Source: Flavobacteriales bacterium (GTDB lineage Bacteria; Bacteroidota; Bacteroidia; Flavobacteriales; BACL11). Taken from it: a stretch of DNA of 64,000 nt. Below the pieces are notes generated by a model, which worked only from the letters and a program-made list of their open reading frames with translations, did no database searches and was not told where the DNA came from. Numbering within the stretch: position 1 is the first letter of the stretch; every line of letters begins with the position of its first letter. The stretch is taken from NCBI GenBank assembly GCA_002705205.1, contig PAHP01000013.1, positions 1-64,000 on the forward strand. The letters are read 5' to 3'. This document shows positions 8,595-17,635 of this stretch, piece by piece. The translations under genes and the position numbers were made by a program.

Positions 8595-9884
8595 ATGAAA
8601 AAATTAGCATTACACTGGAGAATAATAATTGGAATGGTATTAGGAATTGCATTTGGATTCTTAGCATCGAAAATGGGTTGGATTTCTTTTACAAATGATT
8701 GGATAAAGCCTTGGGGAATTATTTTTGTAAATCTATTGAAGCTAATAGCTGTGCCTCTTGTATTTGCCTCTCTTGTGAAAGGTGTTGCATCCTTGTCGGA
8801 TATTTCAAAATTAAGTAGAATAGGGGGGAAAACAATTGCAGTCTATCTAACATCAACAGTTATAGCGGTAACTATTGGTTTACTTTTAGTAAATACAGTA
8901 AGGCCTGGTTCTAATTTTGATAAAGAAAGTGTTGAGGTTACTGAAAGCACTCAGTCAGGTGCTAATAAAAAGATTGTAGATGCAGCTAATGTGAATGAAG
9001 ATGGTCCTATGCAATTTGCTGTTGATATTGTGCCTACTAATATTTTTTTATCTGCTAGTAGTAATCGTAACATGTTGCAGGTAATCTTTTTTGCAATTCT
9101 ATTTGGTATAGCTATGGTAATGTTGCCGAATGAGAAAACAAATTATGTAAAAGGGTTCTTTGATGGAATAAACGATATAATATTACAGATTGTTGATTTA
9201 ATTATGCTTGCAGCTCCTTACGGAGTATTTGCTTTACTTGCAGGGCTGGTAGTTGATTTCGGGGCAAGTGCATCTTTATTTATAGCTTTAGGTAAATATT
9301 CACTGACAGTATCTCTAGGTTTGTTGCTTATGATATTAGTAGTATATCCTCTTATTCTAAGGTTATTTACTAAAGTAAAATATTTAGATTTTTTTAAAGG
9401 TATATCTCCTGCGCAAATGCTGGCTTTCTCTACAAGTTCATCAGCAGCAACTTTGCCAGTTACTATGGAGAGATGTGAGGATCATTTAGGAGTTTCTGAG
9501 GAAGTTTCTTCTTTTGTATTGCCGCTGGGAGCAACTATTAATATGGATGGAACTTCTCTTTATCAGGCTATAGCGGCAGTTTTTATTGCTCAGGCGTTTG
9601 GTATTGAGTTGGATTTATCTCAACAACTTACAATTGTACTTACTGCTACTTTAGCATCTATTGGTGCCGCAGCAGTTCCTGGAGCAGGTATGGTTATGTT
9701 GGTAATTGTATTGGGTGCAATTGATGTGCCAACTGAAGGATTGGCGCTTATATTTGGAGTTGACAGAATTCTAGATATGATGCGTACTGTTGTAAATGTA
9801 ACTGGAGACGCAACTGTTGCAACTGTTGTTGCTTCTACTGAAGGAGAGTTAAGAGAAGTTACAGAGGAAGATTTAATGAGTTAA
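8595..9884 (+). CDS. Dicarboxylate/amino acid:cation symporter (DAACS family)
   Basis: A 429-residue inner-membrane transporter of the glutamate/dicarboxylate family (GltP/GltT/DctA). The family landmarks are intact: the serine-rich hairpin STSSSAATLPVTM, the PLGATINMDGTSLYQ segment including the NMDGT cation-site motif, hairpin 2 GAAAVPGAGMVM, and DRILDMMRTVVNVTGDA near the end, whose Asp and Asn residues bind substrate and cation. The N-terminus MKKLALHWRIIIGMVLG is typical. The substrate (glutamate, aspartate or C4-dicarboxylate) cannot be fixed from sequence. The stop is one base from the next ATG, so translation is probably coupled to the PorE-like gene. Confidence 0.9.
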   Translation: MKKLALHWRIIIGMVLGIAFGFLASKMGWISFTNDWIKPWGIIFVNLLKLIAVPLVFASLVKGVASLSDISKLSRIGGKTIAVYLTSTVIAVTIGLLLVNTVRPGSNFDKESVEVTESTQSGANKKIVDAANVNEDGPMQFAVDIVPTNIFLSASSNRNMLQVIFFAILFGIAMVMLPNEKTNYVKGFFDGINDIILQIVDLIMLAAPYGVFALLAGLVVDFGASASLFIALGKYSLTVSLGLLLMILVVYPLILRLFTKVKYLDFFKGISPAQMLAFSTSSSAATLPVTMERCEDHLGVSEEVSSFVLPLGATINMDGTSLYQAIAAVFIAQAFGIELDLSQQLTIVLTATLASIGAAAVPGAGMVMLVIVLGAIDVPTEGLALIFGVDRILDMMRTVVNVTGDATVATVVASTEGELREVTEEDLMS

Positions 9885-9885
9885 A

Positions 9886-11787
9886 ATGCGAGTTGCTCTA
9901 CTTTTATTAGGTCTTTTATGCTTTAATCTAATTGACGCTCAAGAATGTTATCCGGAAACAAGTAAGGAAAAAAGAGTGGTAAGAAAGGTTCAGCGACTGA
10001 TTAAGGAAAGAGCTTATTATGATGCGTTTGATAGATTACGAGGTGTTAGTGAGTCAGCTATATTCCATTCATTAAGATCAGAAATATTATGGAGGAGAGC
10101 TGATTATTTTAATGCAGAGAAGGAAGCATTAAAAGCCATTGCTATTTGTCCGCAGAATTCTGCAGAGGCATATTATTTCATAGGTGAGATCGCTTATAAT
10201 AGAAAGGATTATTTAAATGCAGATGCTTATTTAAAAATTGCTATTGATATAGGTATTGGTGATCCATATTATTCTGATGCTATTATGCTTTATCAGAATG
10301 CTAGTATTCTTGCTGGTATTATAAGTCAGCCTGTTAAGTTTAATCCTGTAATAGTTAAAGGGGTTTCGACTAAATATGATGAGTACTTGCCAATCTTGTC
10401 TGCTGATCAGGAGCTTTTGTTTTTCACTAGAAGGTCAATTAAGAAGACTAGGCAAAGTATTACTTCAAATATTATTGAAGAATTTGTTTTCAGTACAAAG
10501 CAAGATAAGATGTTTAGTATAGGTGCTGCTCTGAGTTATCCGTTTAATCAAGAGGCAAATGAGGGTGGCGCTAGTTTAACTATTGACAATAAGATTTTAT
10601 ATTATACAAAGTGTCAGCTTAATGGTAAGGGGTATAGAAATTGTGATATATTTTACGTGTTTAATAATAATGGTTCTTGGTCGGAAGTGCAGAGCTTTCC
10701 GGATAATATATCAATGCTTGATTCTTGGGAGTCTCAACCTACTGTCTCTTCAGATGGAAAAACAATTATCTTCTCTAGTGACAGGAAGGGTGGTTATGGT
10801 AAGATGGACTTGTATGAGATAAATTATAATGATGGTCAATGGAGTGCCCCTAAGAATCTAGGAGACAAGATAAATAGTAGTGAGTATGAAAAATCACCAT
10901 ATTTACATACAGATGGGAAAACATTGTTCTTTGCTTCAACTAATTTCCCTTCTTTAGGAGGGTTTGATGTTTTTTATTCTAGGAAAGATTCTCTAGGCTA
11001 TTGGCAGACTCCTATTAATATAGGATATCCTATTAACACTGTTTCTGATGAGATCTCTTTGTTTGTTAGTACTGATGGTGATAAAGCGTATTTCGCATCA
11101 AATCAATTAAAGGGTGTAGGAGGTTGGGATATTTATTCTTTTGATTTGCATGATAATGCTAGGCCAGAAAGAGTTTTGTTTTTAAAAGGTGATTTACTTA
11201 AAGAAGATGGTCAGATTTTAGATAATATTGAGGTAGAGATTAAAAACATTAATACGAAAGAGATTATTAAGGTAAGGGTTGATTCAGGATCTTATATTTC
11301 TTCATTGACTTTAGGTAAAGATGATGATGTTCTAGTTACTGTTAAGAAAGAAGGTTTAGCATTTAGCTCTACATATATTTCTTCTGATGATACATCTTAT
11401 TCTTCTCCATCTAATCTTCATATTAGTATGCAGGTTTTAGAGAAAGGAAAATCATTTAATATACATGATGTGTATTTTGACAATAACTCTTTTGAGATTA
11501 AGGATATGACTAAAGAGGTTTTAGTTGAGTTTGCAAAATATCTAAGAGTGAATAAGACATTGATAATTGAAATTAATGGATTCACTGATAATGTTGGTGA
11601 GATGATAGATAATCAGTTGTTGTCAGAAAATAGGGCTAAGGTAGTGGTTCAGCTTCTTTTGTCAGAGGGTATTTCTAGTGATAGAATGTCATTTAATGGT
11701 TATGGAGAGTCGTATCCTGTAGCAGACAATTCTACTGAGGAAGGAAGGTCTAAAAATAGAAGGACAGAATTTAAGATTATTGAGTAA
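9886..11787 (+). CDS. PorE-like outer-membrane protein: TPR, PD40 propeller, regulatory-like domain and OmpA domain
   Basis: A 633-residue protein with a signal peptide (cleavage near residue 18, LIDAQ). An N-terminal helical TPR-like region (about 25-145) comes first. PD40/WD40-like propeller blades follow (about 160-420; for example GKTIIFSSDRKGGYGKMDLY). A small beta domain resembling the carboxypeptidase regulatory fold is next (about 430-510). The C-terminal OmpA-type peptidoglycan-binding domain contains NGFTDNVG and ends KNRRTEFKII. This order is that of PorE of the T9SS, which links the secretion apparatus to peptidoglycan. A second copy of the architecture lies at 14272. A role in T9SS or gliding is inferred, and other Bacteroidota proteins share this layout. 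Confidence 0.8.
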   Translation: MRVALLLLGLLCFNLIDAQECYPETSKEKRVVRKVQRLIKERAYYDAFDRLRGVSESAIFHSLRSEILWRRADYFNAEKEALKAIAICPQNSAEAYYFIGEIAYNRKDYLNADAYLKIAIDIGIGDPYYSDAIMLYQNASILAGIISQPVKFNPVIVKGVSTKYDEYLPILSADQELLFFTRRSIKKTRQSITSNIIEEFVFSTKQDKMFSIGAALSYPFNQEANEGGASLTIDNKILYYTKCQLNGKGYRNCDIFYVFNNNGSWSEVQSFPDNISMLDSWESQPTVSSDGKTIIFSSDRKGGYGKMDLYEINYNDGQWSAPKNLGDKINSSEYEKSPYLHTDGKTLFFASTNFPSLGGFDVFYSRKDSLGYWQTPINIGYPINTVSDEISLFVSTDGDKAYFASNQLKGVGGWDIYSFDLHDNARPERVLFLKGDLLKEDGQILDNIEVEIKNINTKEIIKVRVDSGSYISSLTLGKDDDVLVTVKKEGLAFSSTYISSDDTSYSSPSNLHISMQVLEKGKSFNIHDVYFDNNSFEIKDMTKEVLVEFAKYLRVNKTLIIEINGFTDNVGEMIDNQLLSENRAKVVVQLLLSEGISSDRMSFNGYGESYPVADNSTEEGRSKNRRTEFKIIE

Positions 11788-11791
11788 TAAA

Positions 11792-11813
11792 AAATCCTGC
11801 AATTGCAGGATTT
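11792..11813 (+). terminator. Bidirectional intrinsic terminator
   Basis: A perfect 22-nt palindrome, AAATCCTGC-AATT-GCAGGATTT, with flanking A and T tracts on both sides. It lies between the convergent PorE-like gene and rplS and can terminate both transcripts. Confidence 0.85.
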
Positions 11814-11836
11814 ATTGAAAAATTTTTATTTTGAGC

Positions 11837-12181
11837 TTATTTTTCTTCTCTAATTCTTGCTTTCTTGCCAGTTAATTCTCTTAAATAAAATATTCTTGCT
11901 CTTCTTACTCTACCTACTTTATTGATTTCAATTTTTTCAATTAATGGGGAGTTGATCGGAAAGATTCTTTCTACTCCAATTGAATGGGATATTTTTCTAA
12001 TAGTAAATGTTTCGGTTGCTCCACTTCCTTTCCTTTGGATTACATCTCCTTTAAAGAATTGAGTTCTTTGCTTGTCTCCCTCTTTAATTGTATAATAAAC
12101 AGTAATATTATCCCCAGCCTTAAATGATGGTAAATCTCTATTTTTGGTTAATTCCTTAGCGATTGTTTCGGTAATGTTCAT
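11837..12181 (-). CDS. rplS: 50S ribosomal protein L19
   Basis: A 114-residue ribosomal protein at the 30S-50S interface. Recognisable features are FKAGDNITVYYTIKEGDKQR, FKGDVIQRKGSG, the signature IFPINSPLIEKIE and RRARIFYLRELTGKKARI. It follows trmD by 79 nt, the common trmD-rplS order, although rpsP and rimM are absent from this stretch. A weak box-like TAATATTG on the reverse strand in the gap could give rplS an extra promoter, but I do not call it. Confidence 0.96.
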   Translation of the reverse strand: MNITETIAKELTKNRDLPSFKAGDNITVYYTIKEGDKQRTQFFKGDVIQRKGSGATETFTIRKISHSIGVERIFPINSPLIEKIEINKVGRVRRARIFYLRELTGKKARIREEK

Positions 12182-12260
12182 GTTTCTAATATTGGGTTTA
12201 AAAATCGGTTTGCAATATTACGGATATTTTTTCATTCACGATTAAATAGCTTAAATAATT

Positions 12261-12935
12261 TTATTCTAATAAGTCAGGCCTTTTCTCTTTGGTTTTCTTT
12301 AGGGACTCCTGTTCTTTCCATTCTGAAATAAGTTTTTGATTTCCAGAGAGTAGTATTTTTGGAACTTTCATTCCTTTGTATTCAGATGGTCGGGTGTATA
12401 TTGGTGGTGCTAGTAGATTGTCTTGAAAAGAGTCTGTTAGTGCTGAAGTCTCATTATTTATTACTCCTGGTATCAATCTTACAATTGCGTCTGTTAATAT
12501 TGCTGCTGCTGCTTCTCCTCCTGTAAGTACAAAGTCACCAATACTTATATCTCTTGTTATATGCAGGTCTCTGGCTCTTTGGTCGATTCCTTTGTAGTGT
12601 CCGCAAAGTAAGATTATATTTTCATATGTTGATAGAGTATTGCAGATCTGCTGTGTTAATTGGTCTCCGTCAGGAGATAGGTAGATTATTTCTTCGTACT
12701 GTCTTTCTGATTTTAGTCTTGTTATTAGGTTGTCAATCGGCTGTATGGTCATCACCATGCCTGCTCCTCCTCCAAATTGATAGTCGTCAACACTTTTTTG
12801 ATTGTTAGCGGAATAGTCTCTAAGGTTGTGTATATTGATGCTTGCTTTGTTAAATTCTTGCGCTCTTTTTAATATTGAATATTCAAAGAAGCTGTTGAAG
12901 AAATTGGGAAATATTGTAATAATGTCTATTCTCAT
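12261..12935 (-). CDS. trmD: tRNA (guanine37-N1)-methyltransferase
   Basis: SAM-dependent methylation of G37 next to the anticodon, which prevents +1 frameshifting. I place the start at the ATG at 12935 ([13 protein letters not shown], the conserved TrmD N-terminus) rather than the track start seven codons upstream, because a TATTTTTG promoter box ends 4 nt before that ATG. This gives 224 residues, normal for TrmD. SPOUT trefoil-knot signatures are [34 protein letters not shown] and [16 protein letters not shown]. Downstream is rplS. Confidence 0.95.
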   Translation of the reverse strand: MRIDIITIFPNFFNSFFEYSILKRAQEFNKASINIHNLRDYSANNQKSVDDYQFGGGAGMVMTIQPIDNLITRLKSERQYEEIIYLSPDGDQLTQQICNTLSTYENIILLCGHYKGIDQRARDLHITRDISIGDFVLTGGEAAAAILTDAIVRLIPGVINNETSALTDSFQDNLLAPPIYTRPSEYKGMKVPKILLSGNQKLISEWKEQESLKKTKEKRPDLLE

Positions 12936-12939
12936 TTTG

Positions 12940-12947
12940 CAAAAATA
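12940..12947 (-). promoter_or_regulatory. Putative -7 promoter box for trmD (leaderless arrangement)
   Basis: The reverse-strand sequence TATTTTTG matches TAnnTTTG and is followed by CAAA and then the trmD ATG, so the spacing is exactly 4 nt as in aroC. A -33 TTG is not obvious. Confidence 0.5.
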
Positions 12948-13184
12948 CAAAATCATAATAAGATATATTTCATGTTAAATGACTGAAATATTCGATATGA
13001 CATAGTGTCATGGTAAATTCTTAATTACCTGTTACTCAATATTAATATAAATCTTAAGTTAACTTAAGCTTTATGTTTTTTTTTGTTTGATTTAATAATG
13101 ATAAATGTTGATATCTATTTTATTATAACCTTAATTTTGTTCTTGTAATTTTGTTTTTTTATTGAATTAAAAAATTATTATTTT
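12948..13184 (+). promoter_or_regulatory. Divergent intergenic region with two inverted repeats and candidate promoters
   Basis: 237 bp between trmD (reverse) and the TPR/PorE-like operon (forward). It contains ATGACA-TAG-TGTCAT (12997-13011) and a 16-bp perfect palindrome CTTAAGTTAACTTAAG (13053-13068) followed by a T-rich stretch. Two TAATTTTG boxes lie at 13132-13139 and 13146-13153, both matching TAnnTTTG. The first has a TTG about 21 nt upstream. The repeats are candidate operators for the forward operon; the second could instead be a weak terminator-like hairpin. Confidence 0.4.
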
Positions 13185-14285
13185 ATGAATAGGGATCTCT
13201 TCTTAATATTTGTGTTAATTATAGGTTTTCAATGTGTATTTTCCCAGAATTCTGATAGTATAATGCTTGATACAACTTTGACGGATTCAGAAATAAACTT
13301 CAAAGATTCTATAAATCTATTGAATGAACATAATAATATGCTAATAGCTTCAAGGAATGCCTATAATGATGGATTGGTCTTTTTTGAGAATTTAGATATT
13401 GAACAAGCGATAAATAGTTTTTCAAATGCAATTACGATTGACTCAACTTTCTCAGATGCTTATTTTTACAGGGCTCAATGCTATAAAAATATTAATATTG
13501 AATTAGCAATATCTGATTATAATAGTGCCTATCAATTAGATTCTTTAGATTTTACTCCATTATATTTCCTTGCTACGATTTATTCAGATAAGGCTCTTGC
13601 TATTAAAATTTATGAATTTATTATTTCAGAAGACCCTAAACAATCGAAAGCATATTATGAAAAGGGTATTATTTTTTATCTAAATGGGAATATTGATAAT
13701 GCTATTATTTCTTTTACAGAATCAATTGCAATTAATAACGAAGCAAGATCATTTAATGACCGAGGAAGTTGTTACCGTAAATTAGGAAAATATGAGCTAG
13801 CTATTGAGGATTATCTTGCTGCAATTAATCTCAATCCAGATTTAGCATTTATTTACAATAATCTCGCTAGTACTTATCGAAAAAAAGGAAATTCAGAGGA
13901 TGCATTAAATTATTATTCTCTTGCTATCAGTAAGGATGAAAGTTATGCTGTTGCTTTTAATAATAGAGGTAGTCTTTATCTTGAGTTAAATGATTTTGAT
14001 AATGCTAAGAATGATATTGATCAAGCAATCTTATTAAATAGTAATTATGCTCCTGCATATAATAATAGGGGTGTTATTCTGCATCAAAAAAAACGATATA
14101 AAGATGCTCTAGCTGCTTTTGACAAAGCAATTTTATTAAATAATAATTATGCAAAAGCTTATCTAAATAGAGGTATAACGCGGCAAATGAATAGGGATGA
14201 AGATGGAGCTTGTAGTGATTGGGATAAAGCCAAAGAATTAGGAATTAACTTAGCAAATAAATATTTAGTAAATGATTGTAATTAA
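13185..14285 (+). CDS. Secreted TPR protein
   Basis: A 366-residue protein with a signal peptide (MNRDLFLIFVLIIGFQCVFS, cleavage before QN). About eight tetratricopeptide repeats follow from residue 60 to the end, many with the canonical A-x-x-x-Y-N-N-R-G and AI-x-x-N-P pattern (YNNRGVILHQKKRYKDAL, YAKAYLNRG). TPR arrays are protein-binding scaffolds, here in the periplasm or at the outer membrane. The next gene, a PorE-like protein, starts 14 nt before this stop, so the two are translationally coupled. The TPR protein is therefore likely to work with that envelope protein, perhaps in the T9SS. It has no enzymatic motif. Confidence 0.78.
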   Translation: MNRDLFLIFVLIIGFQCVFSQNSDSIMLDTTLTDSEINFKDSINLLNEHNNMLIASRNAYNDGLVFFENLDIEQAINSFSNAITIDSTFSDAYFYRAQCYKNINIELAISDYNSAYQLDSLDFTPLYFLATIYSDKALAIKIYEFIISEDPKQSKAYYEKGIIFYLNGNIDNAIISFTESIAINNEARSFNDRGSCYRKLGKYELAIEDYLAAINLNPDLAFIYNNLASTYRKKGNSEDALNYYSLAISKDESYAVAFNNRGSLYLELNDFDNAKNDIDQAILLNSNYAPAYNNRGVILHQKKRYKDALAAFDKAILLNNNYAKAYLNRGITRQMNRDEDGACSDWDKAKELGINLANKYLVNDCN

Positions 14286-16365
14286 GATAAAACGAGGTTT
14301 ATTCTTTTTGACCTTATTAGTACTCCCACATTTATTATTATCTCAGAATATTGATTTTAAGGTTTCTAACTTCAAAAAAGATAAAGAAGAGTTAAAGATA
14401 GCAAAAGATAATATAAAAACTGCTGATGATTTTAGGCAGAAGGCTCTGTTAATGATTATTAATATGCAAGATGCAAATATTGTCTTTGAGAAGGCAATTT
14501 TTTATTACCAGAAGGCGCAGATGTTTAATTCAAGCAATGCTGAGCTCAATTACAAGATTGGAAGTTGCTTGTTATTTACAAATAGAAAAGAAATGGCGAA
14601 AGCATATCTTGATAGAGCTAGTATGCTTTCTGATAATATCTCTGATGATTTCTCATTCTTTTATGGAATGTGCTTACAATTAGATGGTGAGTATCAAAAG
14701 GCTATTGATAGTTATCAGTATTTTAGAGAAAATGCAAAAAAGAAGATAATTGAGAAATATGAAACTCTTACTACAAAATATATAAAAGAATGTACATTAG
14801 CACCAGATCTATTATCTCAGAATAATAGGATTTGGATTGATAATCTAGTAATAAATTCGGAGTTTGATGATTGGAGTCCTTGTTTGACTGCTGATGGTAG
14901 TTTATTGATTTTCACCTCTAATAGACCAAATAAGAATCAATCAAATGAGTTTGGGTTATTTGATCAGAATATTTATTTTTCTTCTTTAGAAGGTAGAAGT
15001 TTTAAATCGATTTCATTATTATCAGAATTAAATACAGTTAATGATGATGTTTCAGGAGGGTTGTCGTATGATGGTCAAAGATTATTGATATTTAAAGATG
15101 AGGATGGGGATTCAGATGTATATGAGTCAACTCTTAATGGAAAGTATTGGGGGGAGCCAAAAAGAAAAATGGGAGAAAGATATAGAGGAGGAAATACTGA
15201 AAAGAATGAAACATTTGCTTCTTTTGATCCACCAGATATAAAGGTATATTATATTACTGATGGGGGGTATAGTGGTAATAAGAATATTTATTTTTCAGGA
15301 GTAATGAATAGAGAAAGAAATATTTGGGGAAAAGGGCAAAGTGCAGGAGTAGTTAATACAAAATTTCAAGAAGGATCTGTCTATATTCATCCAGATGGTA
15401 GAACAATGTATTTCTCGTCCAAAGGCCATAACTCTTTAGGAGGATATGATATTTTTGTTTCTTATGTCGATGATCTAGGGCATTGGGGCAAACCGATAAA
15501 TTTAGGATATCCTATTAATACTCCTTATGATGATCTTTTTTATAGTGCTACTGCTAGTGGAAGATATGCATATATTGCTTCAAATAGGAGGGGAGGTAAA
15601 GGTGGCTTAGACTTGTATAAAATAACTTATTGGGGTGCAGATAAGCCAATGACTAATGATTTTGAAGATCAGTTAATGGCAAGTATTGCCAGTCCTGTTT
15701 CTGACAATTTTGTAGCAGAACCTATTACTATTGAAGAGAAGTCTCTTACTGTTTTTAAAGGAAGAATAATTGATATAGTTACGAAGAATCCTATTACTGC
15801 TAAAATTGAGATTATAATTAATAAGACAGGAAAGATATATACTTCATTTACTTCAAATAGTGCAACAGGTAAGTTTCTTCTTTCTTTACCTTCAGGCGAA
15901 AATTATGGGATAGCAGTTGCTGCTGAGGGGTATTTATTCCATTCAGAGAATTTTGACTTACCGAAAGGAGATGGTTTTAATATGGTAAACAAGGATATTG
16001 AGCTTAAGAATATACAAGTCGGAAGTAATATTACCTTAAAAAATGTCTTTTTTAATACAGGTAAATCGGATGTGAAAAGTGATTCTTATGCTGAACTTGA
16101 TAGACTAGTATCCCTTCTTTCTGATATTACAAGTCTAAAGATTGAAATCTCTGGTCATACTGATAATGTCGGCACCAAGTCTTTTAATGAGTTATTATCT
16201 CAAAGAAGAGCTGATGCAGTTGTGAATTACTTGGTAAGTAAGGGTGTAGATAGGGGCAGATTGATTTCAAAAGGTTATGGGCAGTCTAGACCTGTTCAAT
16301 CTAATGAAACTGATGAAGGAAGAGCCCAAAATAGAAGAACGGAATTTGAGATTATTGAAAATTAG
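14272..16365 (+). CDS. PorE-like outer-membrane protein (TPR, PD40, regulatory-like, OmpA)
   Basis: 697 residues with the same domain order as the protein at 9886. There is a signal peptide (cleavage near residue 25, LLLSQ), TPR-like helices (about 30-180) and PD40 propeller blades (about 200-455; GRTMYFSSKGHNSLGGYDIF). A carboxypeptidase-regulatory-like beta domain (about 490-570; VFKGRIIDIVTKNPI) follows. The C-terminal OmpA domain carries ISGHTDNVGT and ends NRRTEFEIIE. The full four-domain architecture and length agree best with PorE of the type IX secretion system, of the two copies in this window. It overlaps the TPR gene upstream by 14 nt. Confidence 0.82.
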   Translation: MIVIKIKRGLFFLTLLVLPHLLLSQNIDFKVSNFKKDKEELKIAKDNIKTADDFRQKALLMIINMQDANIVFEKAIFYYQKAQMFNSSNAELNYKIGSCLLFTNRKEMAKAYLDRASMLSDNISDDFSFFYGMCLQLDGEYQKAIDSYQYFRENAKKKIIEKYETLTTKYIKECTLAPDLLSQNNRIWIDNLVINSEFDDWSPCLTADGSLLIFTSNRPNKNQSNEFGLFDQNIYFSSLEGRSFKSISLLSELNTVNDDVSGGLSYDGQRLLIFKDEDGDSDVYESTLNGKYWGEPKRKMGERYRGGNTEKNETFASFDPPDIKVYYITDGGYSGNKNIYFSGVMNRERNIWGKGQSAGVVNTKFQEGSVYIHPDGRTMYFSSKGHNSLGGYDIFVSYVDDLGHWGKPINLGYPINTPYDDLFYSATASGRYAYIASNRRGGKGGLDLYKITYWGADKPMTNDFEDQLMASIASPVSDNFVAEPITIEEKSLTVFKGRIIDIVTKNPITAKIEIIINKTGKIYTSFTSNSATGKFLLSLPSGENYGIAVAAEGYLFHSENFDLPKGDGFNMVNKDIELKNIQVGSNITLKNVFFNTGKSDVKSDSYAELDRLVSLLSDITSLKIEISGHTDNVGTKSFNELLSQRRADAVVNYLVSKGVDRGRLISKGYGQSRPVQSNETDEGRAQNRRTEFEIIEN

Positions 16366-16422
16366 TTTAATGTTTTTTAGTTTTATTTTCTGATTTAATA
16401 ATGTATGTTCCTTGGTTTATTT

Positions 16423-16430
16423 TATATTTG
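16423..16430 (+). promoter_or_regulatory. Putative -7 promoter box for the phosphoribosyltransferase gene (leaderless arrangement)
   Basis: TATATTTG matches TAnnTTTG and ends exactly 4 nt before the ATG at 16435, the same spacing as at aroC and trmD. It also argues for the shorter start of that gene. Confidence 0.5.
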
Positions 16431-16434
16431 CTTT

Positions 16435-16938
16435 ATGGCAACAAGATCAAAGATATTAAACACCCAAGAGATTAATCAAAAGCTAAATAGATTAGCTTGG
16501 CAGGTTTATGAGAAAAACTTATATGAAAAAGATATAGTTATTGTAGGGATCTCAACAAGAGGTCTGATATTAGCAAAGCAGCTTTCAGCTCATATTAATG
16601 CTATATCTAAGATTAAAACTAAATTAGCTCATCTGAATTTAGATAAAGATAATCCCTATGGTAAAGAAGTTGATTTAAACTTGGAAGTAACAGAATATGC
16701 AAATAAAGTAGTTGTGCTTGTAGATGATGTCTTGAATTCAGGAAAAACCTTAATGTATGCTGCAAAACATTTTTTAGGAACACCCCTTAAACGTTTGGCT
16801 ATTATGGTGCTTATAGATCGTAATCATAATCGCTATCCAGTGAAAGCAGATTATGTAGGGCTTTCTTTAGCTACTACTTTACAGGAATATATTTCTGTAA
16901 TTTTAGAGGGAGATGGGCAAGGTGTGTATCTCTCGTAA
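16435..16938 (+). CDS. Phosphoribosyltransferase family protein (PyrR/Hpt-like)
   Basis: 167 residues from the ATG at 16435 (MATRSKIL). The track start at 16405 lies upstream of the promoter box and adds a hydrophobic stretch that does not belong to the family. The PRPP-binding motif VVVLVDDVLNSGKTL is intact around residues 90-104, and IVGISTRGLILAKQL is the usual upstream loop. Such enzymes transfer phosphoribose to a purine or pyrimidine base, or act as regulators (PyrR). The substrate cannot be assigned. Its 3' end overlaps the convergent aroK gene by 36 bp. Confidence 0.82.
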   Translation: MATRSKILNTQEINQKLNRLAWQVYEKNLYEKDIVIVGISTRGLILAKQLSAHINAISKIKTKLAHLNLDKDNPYGKEVDLNLEVTEYANKVVVLVDDVLNSGKTLMYAAKHFLGTPLKRLAIMVLIDRNHNRYPVKADYVGLSLATTLQEYISVILEGDGQGVYLS

Positions 16939-17409
16939 TATGTGCTCTTTTTTTAGATTATCTATATTGATGGTGTGATCAGCTTTTTTATATACAACTT
17001 CTCGGATTTTTAGATTCTTTTTTATAAATTCTTTCAGTTCATCATCTGATTTGTTGAAGATAAGTGGCCTTATATTAATTCTTTTTTTAAGCCTTCTGTA
17101 AAGAGTTTTCTCAGATGCTTTTAAATAAATAGAGTTCCCTTGACTCTGAAGGTACTGTATATTATTATTTGATAGTGGTAATCCACCCCCACAAGCAATA
17201 ATACTTTTTTGTTTAATATTTCTTATAATAATACTTTCAATATTCCTAAAGTAGTTCTCACCCTTTGTCTTAAAGATGTTTGCAATATCCTTCCCCTCTC
17301 TTTTTTCAATTTCTTTATCAGTATCAATAAAAGGCAAGTTACATTGCTTAGCAAGTTCTAGTCCAATTGTAGACTTTCCTACTCCCATAAAACCGATAAG
17401 ATAGAGCAT
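16903..17409 (-). CDS. aroK: Shikimate kinase
   Basis: ATP-dependent 3-phosphorylation of shikimate in aromatic amino acid synthesis. From the ATG at 17409 (MLYLIGFMGVGKS) it is 168 residues, the usual size. A GTG six codons upstream (17427) is the track start and remains possible. Motifs are the P-loop GFMGVGKSTIG, the shikimate-binding DTDKEIE, ACGGGLPL in the central part, and the LID region RINIRPLI. A near-consensus box, TTTATTTG, lies just upstream on the reverse strand. Its 3' end overlaps the convergent phosphoribosyltransferase gene. Confidence 0.92.
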   Translation of the reverse strand: MLYLIGFMGVGKSTIGLELAKQCNLPFIDTDKEIEKREGKDIANIFKTKGENYFRNIESIIIRNIKQKSIIACGGGLPLSNNNIQYLQSQGNSIYLKASEKTLYRRLKKRINIRPLIFNKSDDELKEFIKKNLKIREVVYKKADHTINIDNLKKEHILREIHTLPISL

Positions 17410-17529
17410 TATATTAAATTTTTTCACTGCAAATAAACAGATTTTTTTATCATAAAGTAGTGTTATATGTAATCAAGATTCTTTTGGTAAAATTATGTCT
17501 AAGAAAATTTTCTTCTTAATTAAAAGTAA

Positions 17530-17537
17530 TATATTTG
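17530..17537 (+). promoter_or_regulatory. Putative -7 promoter box for tRNA-Lys
   Basis: TATATTTG followed by CAG, 15 nt before the first base of tRNA-Lys. It is a full match to TAnnTTTG at a distance that gives a short 5' leader. Confidence 0.55.
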
Positions 17538-17552
17538 CAGCCAATTTTGAAA

Positions 17553-17625
17553 GACCTGGTAGCTCAGTTGGTAGAGCATCTCCCTTTTAAGGAGAGGGTC
17601 CTGGGTTCGAGCCCCAGCCAGGTCA
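17553..17625 (+). tRNA. tRNA-Lys (anticodon UUU)
   Basis: The 73-nt cloverleaf is complete. The acceptor pairs GACCTGG with CCAGGTC, the D arm is AGCTCAGTTGGTAGAGC, the anticodon loop CTTTTAA carries TTT, and the T arm is CTGGGTTCGAGCCCCAG with discriminator A. CCA is not encoded. An intrinsic terminator follows 10 nt later. Confidence 0.96.
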
Positions 17626-17635
17626 CAAATAATCA

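Noticed and set aside
12554-12808. Forward ORF of 84 residues inside trmD
   Set aside because: Shadow frame on the opposite strand of trmD.
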